Source: Desulforhabdus sp. TSK
GTDB taxonomy: Bacteria; Desulfobacterota; Syntrophobacteria; Syntrophobacterales; Syntrophobacteraceae
Assembly: GCF_022836495.1 (NCBI RefSeq)
Contig: NZ_BQXM01000004.1
Location: 62,001 to 126,000 of the forward strand
Length of the DNA stretch: 64,000 nt
Direction: 5' to 3'
In this document: piece after piece, positions 44,014-53,009 of the stretch
Position numbering within the stretch: position 1 is the first letter of the stretch
Layout of the letters: every line of letters begins with the position of its first letter
Made by a program: the position numbers and the translations under genes
The notes under the pieces: generated by a model
Databases searched by the model: none
What the model saw: only the letters and a program-made list of their open reading frames with translations
What the model was told of the DNA's origin: nothing

Positions 44014-45168
44014 ATGAGTAACAGAGTCGACCCAACTCTAATCACGGAATTGGAACATTTTGGTCTTAAAGACGCCCATAAATGCTATAATTGTGGAAAT
44101 TGTACCGCCATTTGTCCCCTCTCCACGCCGGAAAACCCCTTCCCCAGAAAAATGGTGAGGCTCATCCAGCTGGGCCAGAGAGACAAGCTCCTTGAGGCCC
44201 CTGAGCCCTGGCTGTGCTATTATTGCGGGGATTGTTCCACGCGGTGTCCGCGTGGTGCCGATCCTGGTGAAACAATGATGGTGATGCGGCGCTACCTGAC
44301 CTCCCTTTACGATTGGACGGGATTTGCCCGCAAGTTTTATACCTCCGAACGATTTGAAATCATGGCCATCGCCATTGTGGCAGTGCTCGTAGGGCTTGGC
44401 CTCCTCCTTTTCAACACGGGCAAGCCGAATTGGGACCATGCAGCCATCAACTCATTGTGGCCTGCCGAGCACATCGAAATCGCCGACCTCATCATGGGTG
44501 GTATTCTTTCGTTCTTACTGCTCAGCAATGTCTTCAGGTGCTTCAGAATCATCATGGGTAAAATGGCCTTCAAGATTCCGCTCAGATACTATGCGAGTGA
44601 AGCCAAGGAGCTCTTGATCCATACGCTGACCCAGAAACGTTTCAGCCAGTGTACGGACCGCATGCAGTGGTTTGTCCATCTCATGATCATGACCGGTTAT
44701 TCCTCCGTCTTTCTGCTGGTCGTTGTGTTCATCCGGTGGTTTCAACGGGATCACATCGAATACGCTATCTGGCACCCCGTCCGTCTTGTGGGCTATTATG
44801 CCACTTTCGCCATCCTCTATGGCACGACGTACGCCATCATCGGCCGACTGAAGAAGAGCAAGGCCCCCTATAAAAACTCTCATCCGACGGACTGGATGTT
44901 CCTGATCCTGTTGCAGCTCACCACGCTGACCGGTATCTTCATCCATTTCACCCGGTTGCTCGACTGGCCGGCAACGACCTATTTTCTTTATGTGATTCAC
45001 ATGATGGTGGCGGTGCCCATGTTGGTGCTGGAAGTTCCTTTCGCCAAGTGGGCTCATTTGGCCTACCGTCCCGTCGTCGTCTTTCTCCTGAAGGTGAAGG
45101 AGCGCTACGCTCAGGAAACCGCTGCGCCGGCCACTGCCGAGGCCGTTGTGGAGGGGGCGATCTCCTGA
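44014..45168 (+). CDS. qmoC: Quinone-interacting membrane-bound oxidoreductase, subunit QmoC
   Basis: Membrane subunit of Qmo: an HdrC-like ferredoxin domain fused to an HdrE-like cytochrome b (384 aa). Two [4Fe-4S] motifs KCYNCGNCTAICPLS (residue ~23) and CYYCGDCSTRCPRGA (~68), then about six membrane helices with candidate haem His residues (WFVHLMIMTGY, IFIHFTRLLDW, IHMMVAVPM). It donates to or accepts from menaquinone. ATG 44014 has AGGAGG; the frame opens upstream at 43993 without one. Confidence 0.95.
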   Translation: MSNRVDPTLITELEHFGLKDAHKCYNCGNCTAICPLSTPENPFPRKMVRLIQLGQRDKLLEAPEPWLCYYCGDCSTRCPRGADPGETMMVMRRYLTSLYDWTGFARKFYTSERFEIMAIAIVAVLVGLGLLLFNTGKPNWDHAAINSLWPAEHIEIADLIMGGILSFLLLSNVFRCFRIIMGKMAFKIPLRYYASEAKELLIHTLTQKRFSQCTDRMQWFVHLMIMTGYSSVFLLVVVFIRWFQRDHIEYAIWHPVRLVGYYATFAILYGTTYAIIGRLKKSKAPYKNSHPTDWMFLILLQLTTLTGIFIHFTRLLDWPATTYFLYVIHMMVAVPMLVLEVPFAKWAHLAYRPVVVFLLKVKERYAQETAAPATAEAVVEGAIS

Positions 45169-45234
45169 GCCCGTTCGACTCCTTCGGTGCCCTGACCCTG
45201 CAGGTGTCCCGGCATCACGGATAGAAAAACAAAA

Positions 45235-45278
45235 CCCATGATGGACCTTACCCGGTGTCTATCATGGGGTTTTTTTTG
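45235..45278 (+). terminator. Terminator of the qmo operon
   Basis: CCCATGAT...ATCATGGG hairpin followed by a run of nine T residues, 66 bp after qmoC. Confidence 0.88.
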
Positions 45279-45314
45279 TGATTGCTCCTCGTTGGCGTCA
45301 AGGGGGCGAAAGGG

Positions 45315-46517
45315 CTATTCCCGCGCTTTTTTCCAGTCGATGGGGAAAACCGGTGTCTGCTCCGCAACAGCGGGCGGCCACACCAGTTTCAGCGTGCCGT
45401 CGATCCATTGACCAACATAGGTCGGGAGCTTGTTTTGGCGGCTCATCTTTTTGTAGGATGTAAATTGAACCGGCCCCAGCACAGTCATCAGGTTTGCTGT
45501 TGTCAGAGCAAGGCGAATCTCTTCGGGCTGAAAAAACTTGGACCGTTTCAGAGCATCCACCATCACCTGAGCCGCAGCATAGGCCTGAGCTCCGTGATAT
45601 TCGGGTTCCACTCCGAACCGATCCAAGAATTCGTGGAAATATTCCTGCACCCCTGGAAAAGGGAGTGCAGGATGCCAGAGGATCATGGCGAAAACCATGG
45701 CGCCGCCTTTACCTGAATTTTCTTTGAAATGGCGGTGTGTGAATGCCGGCGTTCCACCCAGAAACAGGTGGGGAGCTATATCGACCTCTGCTGCCTGGCG
45801 CATGAGGAGCGAAGCATCCTTCACATGGGAGATCATGTAGACCAGGTCGGGACCGGCGTCTTTGACCTTTAGCCACATGGGCCTGTGATCAGTCTCTTTG
45901 GGGTCGTAGACTTCCGCAAGGAGAAGCTTGACGCCGAGGCTTTTGCATGTCTCGTCCATGCGCCTGGCTCCAGAAATCCCCAGGGGGCTGTTCTCGTAGA
46001 TAACAGCCGCAGTTTTGGGTTTGGCGACCTGCCCCAGGAAGGATTCCACTCCAGTCCAGTAGTCAGTGGCGGGCGTGTTGAGGCGAAAAACATACTCCCA
46101 GCCTTTTTCGGTGATCTTGTCGTCGATTGAGGTATTGACCAGGAAGGGGACCTGTTCCGCTTCAGCGACAGCGGCAATGGCAGCCGTTTCGAAACCGCCG
46201 TAGCCTCCACCCAGCATGAGGACCTTGTCTTTCGCGATGAGCTTTTCCGCCAAAGCCGCGGCTACTTCCGCACGTCCCGTATCGTCTTCGAAGATAAAAT
46301 GGAGCTGCCTCCCATTGACTCCACCGGACAAATTGATTTCCTGCATGGCCAGCTCGAAAGATTTCTTTTCAATTTCTCCGAATTTCGCCTTGTCCCCTGT
46401 GATGGGAAGAATGATGCCGATGGGGATGGCGTCCTGGGATGTACGGGCGTAAACCTGGAGATGGACAAAACAGAAAAGAGTGAGCGAACAGCAGATTGCG
46501 AGGTTTTTTTTCGTCAC
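45315..46517 (-). CDS. ABC-type substrate-binding protein (LivK/branched-chain type)
   Basis: Periplasmic binding protein of the leucine/amide family (400 aa, GTG start at 46517 with AAGGAG ahead). Signal peptide ICCSLTLFCFVHLQVYA, then IPIGIILPITGDKAKFGEIE, AMQEINLSGGVNGRQL, FEDDTGRAEVAAALAEKLI and IYENSPLGISGARRMDE, all typical of the family. No permease or ATPase genes are next to it, so it either serves a distant transporter or acts as a sensor. Ligand unknown. Confidence 0.88.
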   Translation of the reverse strand: MTKKNLAICCSLTLFCFVHLQVYARTSQDAIPIGIILPITGDKAKFGEIEKKSFELAMQEINLSGGVNGRQLHFIFEDDTGRAEVAAALAEKLIAKDKVLMLGGGYGGFETAAIAAVAEAEQVPFLVNTSIDDKITEKGWEYVFRLNTPATDYWTGVESFLGQVAKPKTAAVIYENSPLGISGARRMDETCKSLGVKLLLAEVYDPKETDHRPMWLKVKDAGPDLVYMISHVKDASLLMRQAAEVDIAPHLFLGGTPAFTHRHFKENSGKGGAMVFAMILWHPALPFPGVQEYFHEFLDRFGVEPEYHGAQAYAAAQVMVDALKRSKFFQPEEIRLALTTANLMTVLGPVQFTSYKKMSRQNKLPTYVGQWIDGTLKLVWPPAVAEQTPVFPIDWKKARE

Positions 46518-46717
46518 ATCGGGCTCCTTGAAAAGAATGACCGGTGGAGGCGCTTTTCAGATACCTTGTGGAATCAGTATAGCAGTCTGCACCCGCACTT
46601 TGCACTCTTTAGCTGTTTCGTCACTCTCGATGGGTTCAGCAGGGGGCGTTTTATGCATCATCATTCCTGAAGAAATGCCTGCCTTCATGTCGGGGTGATT
46701 ACTTCAAAGGAGCTGTA

Positions 46718-47683
46718 ATGTCACTTCCGGTGCTTTCATCGGTTCAAAAAGTAATTGCTCAGAGCAGTCGTGTCTTCATGCATCCCGAGGCCATTGAGCC
46801 TGCCGTGCGGCGCTGGGGGAGTCTGGAAACCGGTCATGGAGGATGGCGGCATCCGTGCCATTTTTTTGATGGTACGGAAGAAACAGTCCGCTGGATTTTC
46901 GTCCTGGATGTCTTGAATCACTGTTTCTGGCCCGATATCGGCAAACCTGTCTGGACAGTCACCTTTGCAGGATCTCCCTGGTCGGGGTACTGGGGGCTGG
47001 CAGCCGCCCTCAAGCGCGCTCAGGAGGCTGGAATGCCGCTCACAAGCTCCAGCTTTCTGGCCGGCATGCCGGAGGAGACTCTCCGTCACATTTTCTCCGG
47101 AGAGGGCGAAATTCCACTGTTTGAAGAGCGGTTGTTCAATCTGAGAGAAGCCGGACGTGTCCTCCAAAGCCAATGGCAGGGGGATTTTGTCCATGTACTG
47201 GCGAGCGCAGAGGGAGACGCGGTGAGGGAGGTGCGAAACATTGTGGATGCATTTCCCAGCTTTCGCGATGAGGCTTGCTGCAAAGGTGAAACAGTCTATT
47301 TCTGGAAACGGGCCCAGATCTGCGTGGCCGACATCCATGCGGCGTTTGAAGGCAAGGAATGGGGGCAACTCTCGCGAACGGAGGAACTGACGGCCTTCGC
47401 GGACTACAAGCTGCCGCAGGTGCTGAGGGAACTGGGAGTCATCTCCTATCACCCTGAGCTGGCCCGCAGGGTGGATGCCATGGAACTGCTGGAGCCCGGC
47501 GGCGAAGAAGAGGTGGAAATCAGGGCCATGACAGTTTGGGCGGTGGAGGCCTTCAAGGAGGCTTTTCGCACGCAGGGGAGGGAGGTCACGAGTGCCTGGG
47601 TCGACCACTGGCTCTGGCAGCTGGGGCAGGAAGATCATTTCAGAAAACGCCCGTATCATCGATGCCGCACGATATTTTATTGA
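46718..47683 (+). CDS. Queuosine-salvage (Qng1/DUF2419) protein
   Basis: 321-aa member of the queuosine salvage family, whose eukaryotic member Qng1 is a queuosine-5'-monophosphate N-glycosylase releasing queuine. The family layout is intact: WIFVLDVLNHCFWPD near residue 60, SGYWGLAAALKRAQEAG, YFWKRAQICVADIHAAFEG, FADYKLPQVLRELGVISYHPEL, the IRAMTVWAVE helix and the C-terminal PYHRCRTIFY. Bacterial members are less common, and their use in salvaging queuine or precursors is inferred. Confidence 0.85.
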   Translation: MSLPVLSSVQKVIAQSSRVFMHPEAIEPAVRRWGSLETGHGGWRHPCHFFDGTEETVRWIFVLDVLNHCFWPDIGKPVWTVTFAGSPWSGYWGLAAALKRAQEAGMPLTSSSFLAGMPEETLRHIFSGEGEIPLFEERLFNLREAGRVLQSQWQGDFVHVLASAEGDAVREVRNIVDAFPSFRDEACCKGETVYFWKRAQICVADIHAAFEGKEWGQLSRTEELTAFADYKLPQVLRELGVISYHPELARRVDAMELLEPGGEEEVEIRAMTVWAVEAFKEAFRTQGREVTSAWVDHWLWQLGQEDHFRKRPYHRCRTIFY

Positions 47684-47811
47684 GATGGGAATCGCTTGCT
47701 TTCTGGAGGAGGACTTATCTATAATGAAGCCTCGTTTGAGTCTACAGCATCGAGTTTCGTAGAGGGCAGCGCACACGCCGACAAACTCAGCCACTGAGAA
47801 AGGAGCGTAAA

Positions 47812-48087
47812 ATGTTATTCATGGCCATTTTCAACTATTCTCCGGAAGACCGCAATCTGGTTATTGAAAGAGGCATGGGAGGAACCGACAAGGACATAGG
47901 TGTGAAGGTCAAGGGCGAATGGTTTGACATCTCCGGCCATCGCGTTTTCCGCCTCTTTGAAGCCGATGATGAAATTCATCTCGCGGCCTCCATTTATGGC
48001 TGGACCGATCTGGGTGTGGCGGAAATCATCCCGGTGATGGACACGGACAAGGCTCTGAAGCTGCTGAAGAGAACCCTGAAGAAATAG
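47812..48087 (+). CDS. DUF3303-like small protein
   Basis: 91 aa of the DUF3303 type: MLFMAIFNYSPEDRNLVIER at the start, WFDISGHRVFRLFEADDEIH, and WTDLGVAEIIPVMDTDKAL. Members of this dimeric alpha-beta-barrel-like family have no assigned function. GAAAGGAG ahead of ATG 47812. Ends in a strong terminator. Confidence 0.78.
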   Translation: MLFMAIFNYSPEDRNLVIERGMGGTDKDIGVKVKGEWFDISGHRVFRLFEADDEIHLAASIYGWTDLGVAEIIPVMDTDKALKLLKRTLKK

Positions 48088-48130
48088 CAGGCGTGTCCTG
48101 ACGGTTTGCGTCACCTGCGAAAGCGTTTGA

Positions 48131-48176
48131 AAATCCTTCAAGCATTCCCCAGGGAATGGCTTGAAGGATTTTTTTT
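48131..48176 (+). terminator. Rho-independent terminator
   Basis: AAATCCTTCAAGC...GCTTGAAGGATTT with an inner TTCCC/GGGAA stem and a following T-run, 44 bp after the DUF3303 gene. Confidence 0.9.
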
Positions 48177-48224
48177 GCCTGGAAACCATTTACAATGGTA
48201 GCGTTGACGAAGGGTTTACAGAGT

Positions 48225-49286
48225 ATGAAAGATCTACAGGAATTGTTGAGTCGCATCGAGCCCTGCTCTGCGGAATGGGAAGAAAAGGCGTGGGAAAGGC
48301 TGCGCTCTCAGATCCGGCCTCGCGGTTCATTGGGGCAACTGGAGGTCATCGGCGCCCGGTTGGCAGCCATTCAAAGGACCCTCAGTCCCTCCGTGGGGAA
48401 GAAGCTCATTTTCACCATGGCGGGCGATCACGGCGTGGCGGATGAAGGTGTCAGCGCCTATCCCCAGGAAGTCACCGGGCAGATGGTATACAGCTTCGTT
48501 CAGGGATGGGCTTCTATCAATGTTCTGGCCCGGCACGCCGGAGCCGATGTCCGTGTGGTGGATTGCGGTGTCGCGGCCGATCTTCCAGCCGATTGGAACA
48601 TCATCCACCGGAAGATAGGGAAGGGGACGGCCAATATCTCGAAGGGCCCCGCCATGAGCAGAGAGCAGGCCATTGAGGGGCTGCTCCTGGGAGCCCGGCT
48701 GGTGCAGGATGCCTGCAGCCAGGAAGGATATCGGCTCTTTGGCACCGGGGATATGGGCATCGCGAATACCACGCCGTCCACGGCCATCGTCGCGGCCTAC
48801 AGCGGAAAACCCGTCGCCCGGTTGACGGGGCGGGGAACGGGAATCGATGAAGATGGATTTCGCAATAAAGTCTCCGTCATTGAGCGCGCCCTGGAGGTGA
48901 ATCGTCCCGATACGGACGATCCCCTGGATGTTCTGACGAAAGTGGGGGGCTTTGAGATTGCAGGTCTTGCCGGGGCGGTTTTGGGTGCTGCCTCCGTGAA
49001 GGCCCCTATCGTCTGCGACGGTTTCATTGCCACCGCGGGAGCACTTATTGCGTGCAAACTAGCCCCGGCCGCCCGTGACTATCTCTTCGTCTCCCACCGC
49101 AGCCAGGAGGTCGGACACACCACAATGGTGGAAATTCTGGGCTTGAGGCCCATCCTGGACCTGGACATGCGACTGGGTGAGGGAACGGGATCGGCCCTGG
49201 CCATGAATCTTGTGGAAGCGTCCGCCAGAGTGCTCATGGAAATCAAAACTTTCGCTGAAGCGGGAGTCACGGACACGGGGCACTGA
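48225..49286 (+). CDS. cobT: Nicotinate-nucleotide:dimethylbenzimidazole phosphoribosyltransferase
   Basis: Activates the lower ligand base of cobamides to its alpha-ribotide (353 aa, the usual length). RPRGSLGQLEVIGARLAAIQ, GDHGVADEGVSAYPQEVTGQM, GTGDMGIANTTPSTAIVAAYSG, GRGTGIDEDGF and the catalytic-Glu end LGEGTGSALAMNLVEAS are all present. ATG 48225 is preferred over ATG 48195, which lacks a ribosome site. No other cob genes are adjacent and no cobalamin riboswitch is seen upstream. Confidence 0.93.
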   Translation: MKDLQELLSRIEPCSAEWEEKAWERLRSQIRPRGSLGQLEVIGARLAAIQRTLSPSVGKKLIFTMAGDHGVADEGVSAYPQEVTGQMVYSFVQGWASINVLARHAGADVRVVDCGVAADLPADWNIIHRKIGKGTANISKGPAMSREQAIEGLLLGARLVQDACSQEGYRLFGTGDMGIANTTPSTAIVAAYSGKPVARLTGRGTGIDEDGFRNKVSVIERALEVNRPDTDDPLDVLTKVGGFEIAGLAGAVLGAASVKAPIVCDGFIATAGALIACKLAPAARDYLFVSHRSQEVGHTTMVEILGLRPILDLDMRLGEGTGSALAMNLVEASARVLMEIKTFAEAGVTDTGH

Positions 49287-49336
49287 AGAGACGCAGCGTA
49301 TTTTTACAACTTGAACCTTTTGAGGAGTGCACAGCC

Positions 49337-49537
49337 ATGGCCACGATCATGCCGGAAGGCGATGCCATACGTAAAGCCGTCAAATGGATTTCTGCCGAAT
49401 TGGAGGTATCCCCCGGGGAGTCGCCCATGAAGTTTGTCAATCAGGCTGTTGTGAAGTTTGACCTTTCCCCCAAGGAAACCGAGTTTTTGATGGAGTTCTA
49501 TCGAAAGCAGAGGGAGCAGCCCGGTTCCGAGGGATGA
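49337..49537 (+). CDS. Uncharacterised small protein
   Basis: 66 aa, unrecognised. GAGGAG is ten bases before the ATG. Amphipathic helices (DAIRKAVKWISAELEV, KETEFLMEFYRKQRE) suggest a compact helical or DNA-binding-like fold, but no motif supports a role. It follows cobT by 50 bp on the same strand. Confidence 0.65.
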   Translation: MATIMPEGDAIRKAVKWISAELEVSPGESPMKFVNQAVVKFDLSPKETEFLMEFYRKQREQPGSEG

Positions 49538-49712
49538 AATATCAATGGATGCAAGAGGGCTCATGAATCTCTTCGTGGCGGCAGAGCGCTTGCCGGCACA
49601 TTCCCGGATCTCTACTGGAATGTGGGTTTGTCCCTCAAACGATTCCGGGAATGATCGCGCTTCAGACCTCCCCCAGGCCTAAAGTGTCAGGGGTTTCGGC
49701 CGGCTTCATTTC

Positions 49713-49741
49713 TTGACACCTTCCAATGAAGACGGTATAAG
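49713..49741 (+). promoter_or_regulatory. Sigma70 promoter of tRNA-Ala
   Basis: Consensus TTGACA, exact 17-bp spacer, TATAAG; the transcription start would fall a few bases before the tRNA at 49752. Confidence 0.85.
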
Positions 49742-49751
49742 AACGGACCAA

Positions 49752-49827
49752 GGGGATGTGGCTCAGTTGGGAGAGCGCTGCCTTCGCAAGGCAGAGGTCA
49801 CGGGTTCGAATCCCGTCATCTCCACCA
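49752..49827 (+). tRNA. tRNA-Ala (anticodon CGC)
   Basis: GGGGATG pairs with CATCTCC; the anticodon stem CTGCC/GGCAG holds loop TTCGCAA with anticodon CGC (49785-49787); T-arm ACGGG-TTCGAAT-CCCGT; CCA encoded. Reads GCG alanine codons. Accessory DNA begins immediately downstream, but I found no second copy of the tRNA 3' end in the window. Confidence 0.95.
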
Positions 49828-49844
49828 AAAAATATCAATGACTT

Positions 49845-49875
49845 AGCCCAATCTTCAAGGAGGTTGGGCTTTTGT
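49845..49875 (+). terminator. Terminator after tRNA-Ala
   Basis: AGCCCAA...TTGGGCT hairpin followed by TTTGTTTTTG, 18 bp after the tRNA. Confidence 0.8.
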
Positions 49876-49980
49876 TTTTGGTCACCTTTGGTGATCAGGC
49901 CGGATCCCCATCGCTCAACTTGTTGGCTGCCAAAGCATTTTCAGACAATTAATCGATCCCGACGTACTGGAAGTCATCTG

Positions 49981-50148
49981 ATGGCGCCGCTTAAGCAAAT
50001 TAAATTGATTCCGGTGAAACTCGAATCCGGGTTTGAGATTGGTGTCTATCCGGAAGTCTTGAAAATATTGAATCTCAGGCCGGGGCAACTGGTGGATTCT
50101 GAGAATATTGGAGGAGAACAAAAAATTCATTCAGAGCAGTATGGTTAG
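49981..50148 (+). CDS. Possible short ORF, AbrB/MazE-like character
   Basis: 55 codons beginning MAPLKQIKLIPVKLESGFEI, with VLKILNLRPGQLVD resembling the swapped-hairpin of AbrB/MazE antitoxins. No ribosome site and no toxin partner are seen. It may be a remnant; low confidence. Confidence 0.3.
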   Translation: MAPLKQIKLIPVKLESGFEIGVYPEVLKILNLRPGQLVDSENIGGEQKIHSEQYG

Positions 50149-50151
50149 TCT

Positions 50152-50280
50152 TCAATAAGGGTCAGTGTGACTGGGGCGGAGAGGGGTTTGTCTCCGAGGT
50201 TCTCATAGATCTGCATTGAATGTATGTGGAGTGGATCATCATTTTTTTCGACGGCTCAGAATTGAATATAAGAGAGATCA
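50152..50280 (+). repeat. Diverged ~130-bp direct repeat, copy A
   Basis: Begins TCAATAAGGGTCAGT and is aligned by eye with 58398-58530; the best segment TCTCCGAG-TTCTCA-AGATCTG-ATTGAA differs at only three positions. The two copies lie in the same orientation about 8.2 kb apart within the accessory region. Confidence 0.7.
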
Positions 50281-50384
50281 ATGAACTTCGAAGAACTGAG
50301 GTAAGCCGCGCCCCCCGTGGAACCCTACTTTATTCCATTGGGGCGTCGGCTTGAGCGTTGGATATGCGTCCTTGAGTCAGTTTG

Positions 50385-51039
50385 TCAATCAAGATCCAAT
50401 TCTGCTTTACATTGATTGCATTTCATAGCGCCACGAAAAACCATATTGCTGCATTCTGGACATATATAGCGGGCATCTTCGTCTCGAGCCCATTTTTCAG
50501 TTCCGAATTCTCGTCGATATGGGATACACCGCAAGATAACTTTCTTCCCAACGGCCATGGAAAAATTATCAATATGCTGGCAAGGAAAATCATCGCACTC
50601 GTGACAACCTGTGTAACCTTTTTCTTTGGTGCATGATTAGGGCGTCCAAATCGGCTTTCGGCCGTTTCCCGGTTTTTGGACCCGGCGAAAGCCTCCTGAG
50701 TCAAGATGTGGCGGCTATTTTCCCGGAAATTCCGACAGACCAAAAACCGGGTAAAGAATCTGGGCGATTCCGGTCTTTTTTGGACGCCCTAGTGCATGAT
50801 CTGATCTCACATTGCTGACAATGCATGAAAAGATCATCTGACAAGCACCCACCACAATGAATATCTTCTATCGAAAGCTTATCGCTATTAGGAAGTGTAC
50901 CCTTGTCTGGAGCTCCTCCCTTGTACAGATTTACCAATCGCTCCTTAAGCTTGATGTTATTGTCACGCGCCGCGATGTAAATAGCACAAACACCGCAATA
51001 GAGACCACAAGGAGAAATTAAATTGGGATTTATCGCCAT
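50385..51039 (-). pseudogene. DUF3795 protein gene interrupted by a MITE
   Basis: Cysteine-rich DUF3795 protein, start ATG 51039 with AAAGG ahead (SPCGLYCGVCAIYIAARD, then DIHCGGCLSDDLFMHCQQC). After Arg80 the reading frame runs into a 154-bp inserted element. Removing 50638-50791 plus one copy of the 9-bp duplication restores one open frame to a TGA at 50385-50387, continuing GYTGCHECDDFPCQHIDNFS and ending in a zinc-ribbon-like tail (YICPECSNM...MKCNQCKAEL). The intact protein would be 163 aa. The insertion is therefore recent, since the downstream half has not decayed. Confidence 0.9.
50638..50791. mobile_element. MITE (154 bp) with 13-bp terminal inverted repeats
   Basis: Left end TAGGGCGTCCAAA (50638-50650) and right end TTTGGACGCCCTA (50779-50791) are exact inverse copies. 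Both ends are flanked by the same 9-bp target duplication GTGCATGAT (50629-50637 and 50792-50800). There is no coding capacity. It would be moved in trans by a transposase not in this window. Confidence 0.92.
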
Positions 51040-51248
51040 ATCTTTTGACCTTTCCTTTCATTGCGAATGGACACGAAACTTTCCCCACGCAATGTGAAAT
51101 CAATAGCTTAAATCCAGTCGAGTCTTTGAAATTTTCTACATTAGATCCGCTTGAGAGTAGTTGCACCGGTTGGCGACCGCCGAGCCACCTACATTGAATA
51201 TGACTCCGACTTCCGGTTGCCCCCTGGTCCAACACCAGAACATCGCAA

Positions 51249-52040
51249 TCAACATTTTCCATCCTGGAATACCGGTTTGCGTTTTTCGGAAAATGCCTTA
51301 AGCCCTTCCGCTCCCTCGGGATGAGCGGCACAACCGACCAGACCCTTGCGCTCCCTCTCCAAATGCGTTTCAAAAGAAGTGTCGAAGGAATCCGTAAGGA
51401 GCTTCTTCGACCATCCGAAAGAATTCATTGACCGCTCGGCAAGATCCAATGCCATAAGGGTCGCTTCCTCCACGGCTTTGCCGTCTTCCACCACTTTGGT
51501 CGCCAATCCCCAGGCAAGGGCCTGCTCCGAAGAGATCGCTCTGTCGAAGGCCATGATCTCCATTGCCCTGGCGAATCCGACCAGCCTGGGCAGCATGAAG
51601 GAGCCACCGCCATCAATGCTGAGTCCGTTCGAAGTGTAGGCTTGCCGCAATACAGCAGACTTGGCGACCACTCTGAAGTCACAGGCCAGGGCCAGCGCGA
51701 AACCTCCTCCCGCTGCTACCCCGTTAACCGCGGCTATGACAGGCTTGGGCATACGGCGAATATCCACCACCGCCTGATGAAATCGGGCGGTCAGTTCATG
51801 AAGTGCGGCAGAGGTACCGCCCGGGAATGCAAGAGACCACCGGAGGTCACCGCCGGAGCAAAACGCTTTGCCCTCGCCCGATATGACGATTCCGCGCACT
51901 TTCTCTTCTGCAGCCAGAGTAATGATCTTGGCGGCAAGCGATTCCATAGTGTCCAAATTTAGTGCGTTGAATGCCTCGGGGCGATTCATCATCAAGGTGG
52001 CAATACCATCGGATTTTTTGACAACTACCAGTTCTGCCAT
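51249..52040 (-). CDS. Enoyl-CoA hydratase/isomerase family protein
   Basis: Crotonase-fold protein (263 aa). LMMNRPEAFNALNLDTMESL, oxyanion-hole GEGKAFCSGGDL and AAVNGVAAGGGFALALACDF, with SIDGGGSFMLPRLVGFARAM in the second catalytic region. The usual Glu of hydratases in that loop is replaced by Asp-Gly, so isomerase or another crotonase chemistry is possible. ATG 52040 after AAAGGGG. Its presumptive TetR regulator upstream is broken. Confidence 0.9.
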   Translation of the reverse strand: MAELVVVKKSDGIATLMMNRPEAFNALNLDTMESLAAKIITLAAEEKVRGIVISGEGKAFCSGGDLRWSLAFPGGTSAALHELTARFHQAVVDIRRMPKPVIAAVNGVAAGGGFALALACDFRVVAKSAVLRQAYTSNGLSIDGGGSFMLPRLVGFARAMEIMAFDRAISSEQALAWGLATKVVEDGKAVEEATLMALDLAERSMNSFGWSKKLLTDSFDTSFETHLERERKGLVGCAAHPEGAEGLKAFSEKRKPVFQDGKC

Positions 52041-52250
52041 CAATTCCCCTTTCGTCAGTGAGAAAAATCCGGACGCAGAATTCCTCGTCTTCGATTATTT
52101 CATACGGCCATTCGGTTCAAAGAGACCCGCCACTGCCACGATCTCCTCCAGCATCACCTCCTCTTCTTTGACCTGTGGCGTCAAGATTGCTATCTGCTAG
52201 GAATTTCACTTATCATGGGTCATTCCTTTCTCTGCCTGCAGTCAGGATTT

Positions 52251-52848
52251 CTAGCACTTCAGGCAGTCCAGGTGGAGGCGGAGCTGGTTGATCATCTTCT
52301 CCAGGATCATCTTCTCTTGACTTGCAGCATAGAGCACTGCGGCGCCGTTGATGGCGGTCAGGATTAAGTCTGCCACCTCTCGGGAGTCCACGTCGGCCCT
52401 CAGGATTCCAAGCTCGCGGGCCTCTTCTATCCATGAAGCGAGGAGGTTCGAGAAGATCCGATAGCCGTCCAGAATGCGACGCGCCATCGGCTCCGACTGG
52501 CCGGAATGCTCGACGAGCATGTTGAAGAAGAAACAGTCACCCTGGAATACCTCGCCTCCGATGTAGTTGCGAAGGTCGTTTTCCAAGGCGCGCTTGACCC
52601 GCTCGACGGGGTTCGAGATCTCCCGAACTCCCTCGAATACGATCCCTTGCCAGATCTGAACGGAACGCTAGTAGGCCGCATCCCAGATATCCTCCTTGCT
52701 TCCGAGGTGACCGTAGAGCCCCCCCTTTCGTCAGGCCTGTAGCCTGGAGAATGTCGGAGATCGACGTATTGTAGTAGCCCTTGACGGAAAAGAGCTGGAG
52801 AGACGCCTCGACGATTTCCTGGCAGGTACGAAGGCCTTTTGCGGACAT
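52251..52848 (-). pseudogene. TetR-family regulator, frameshifted and with amber stop
   Basis: N-terminal HTH is intact from ATG 52848 (TCQEIVEASLQLFSVKGYYN, TSISDILQATGLTKGG). A run of seven Gs (52719-52725 as Cs on plus) then shifts the frame; with six Gs it continues LYGHLGSKEDIWDAAY and meets TAG at 52668-52670, then RSVQIWQGIVFEGVREIS, and on to the ligand-binding half ending 52251. Two independent lesions mean a decayed gene. It probably once controlled the neighbouring crotonase gene. Confidence 0.85.
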
Positions 52849-53009
52849 TGCTTCTACCTCTAGGAGACACTCACTCCGAAGATCATCAGCGAAGGCGAAC
52901 CGTTCAGCGGCATCTTGAAGGTTAAATTTGGGGAGAGCGGCGCTGATCATGAGTGCTTCCGCAAGGCACCTGGAGGCAATGAAGCGCCTATTTCCCCGTT
53001 CCCTTTCAG

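Noticed and set aside
52668-52670. TAG in the TetR gene as a pyrrolysine codon
   Set aside because: The same gene also has a homopolymer frameshift, and TAG replaces an ordinary Glu-type position; decay is the simpler reading.
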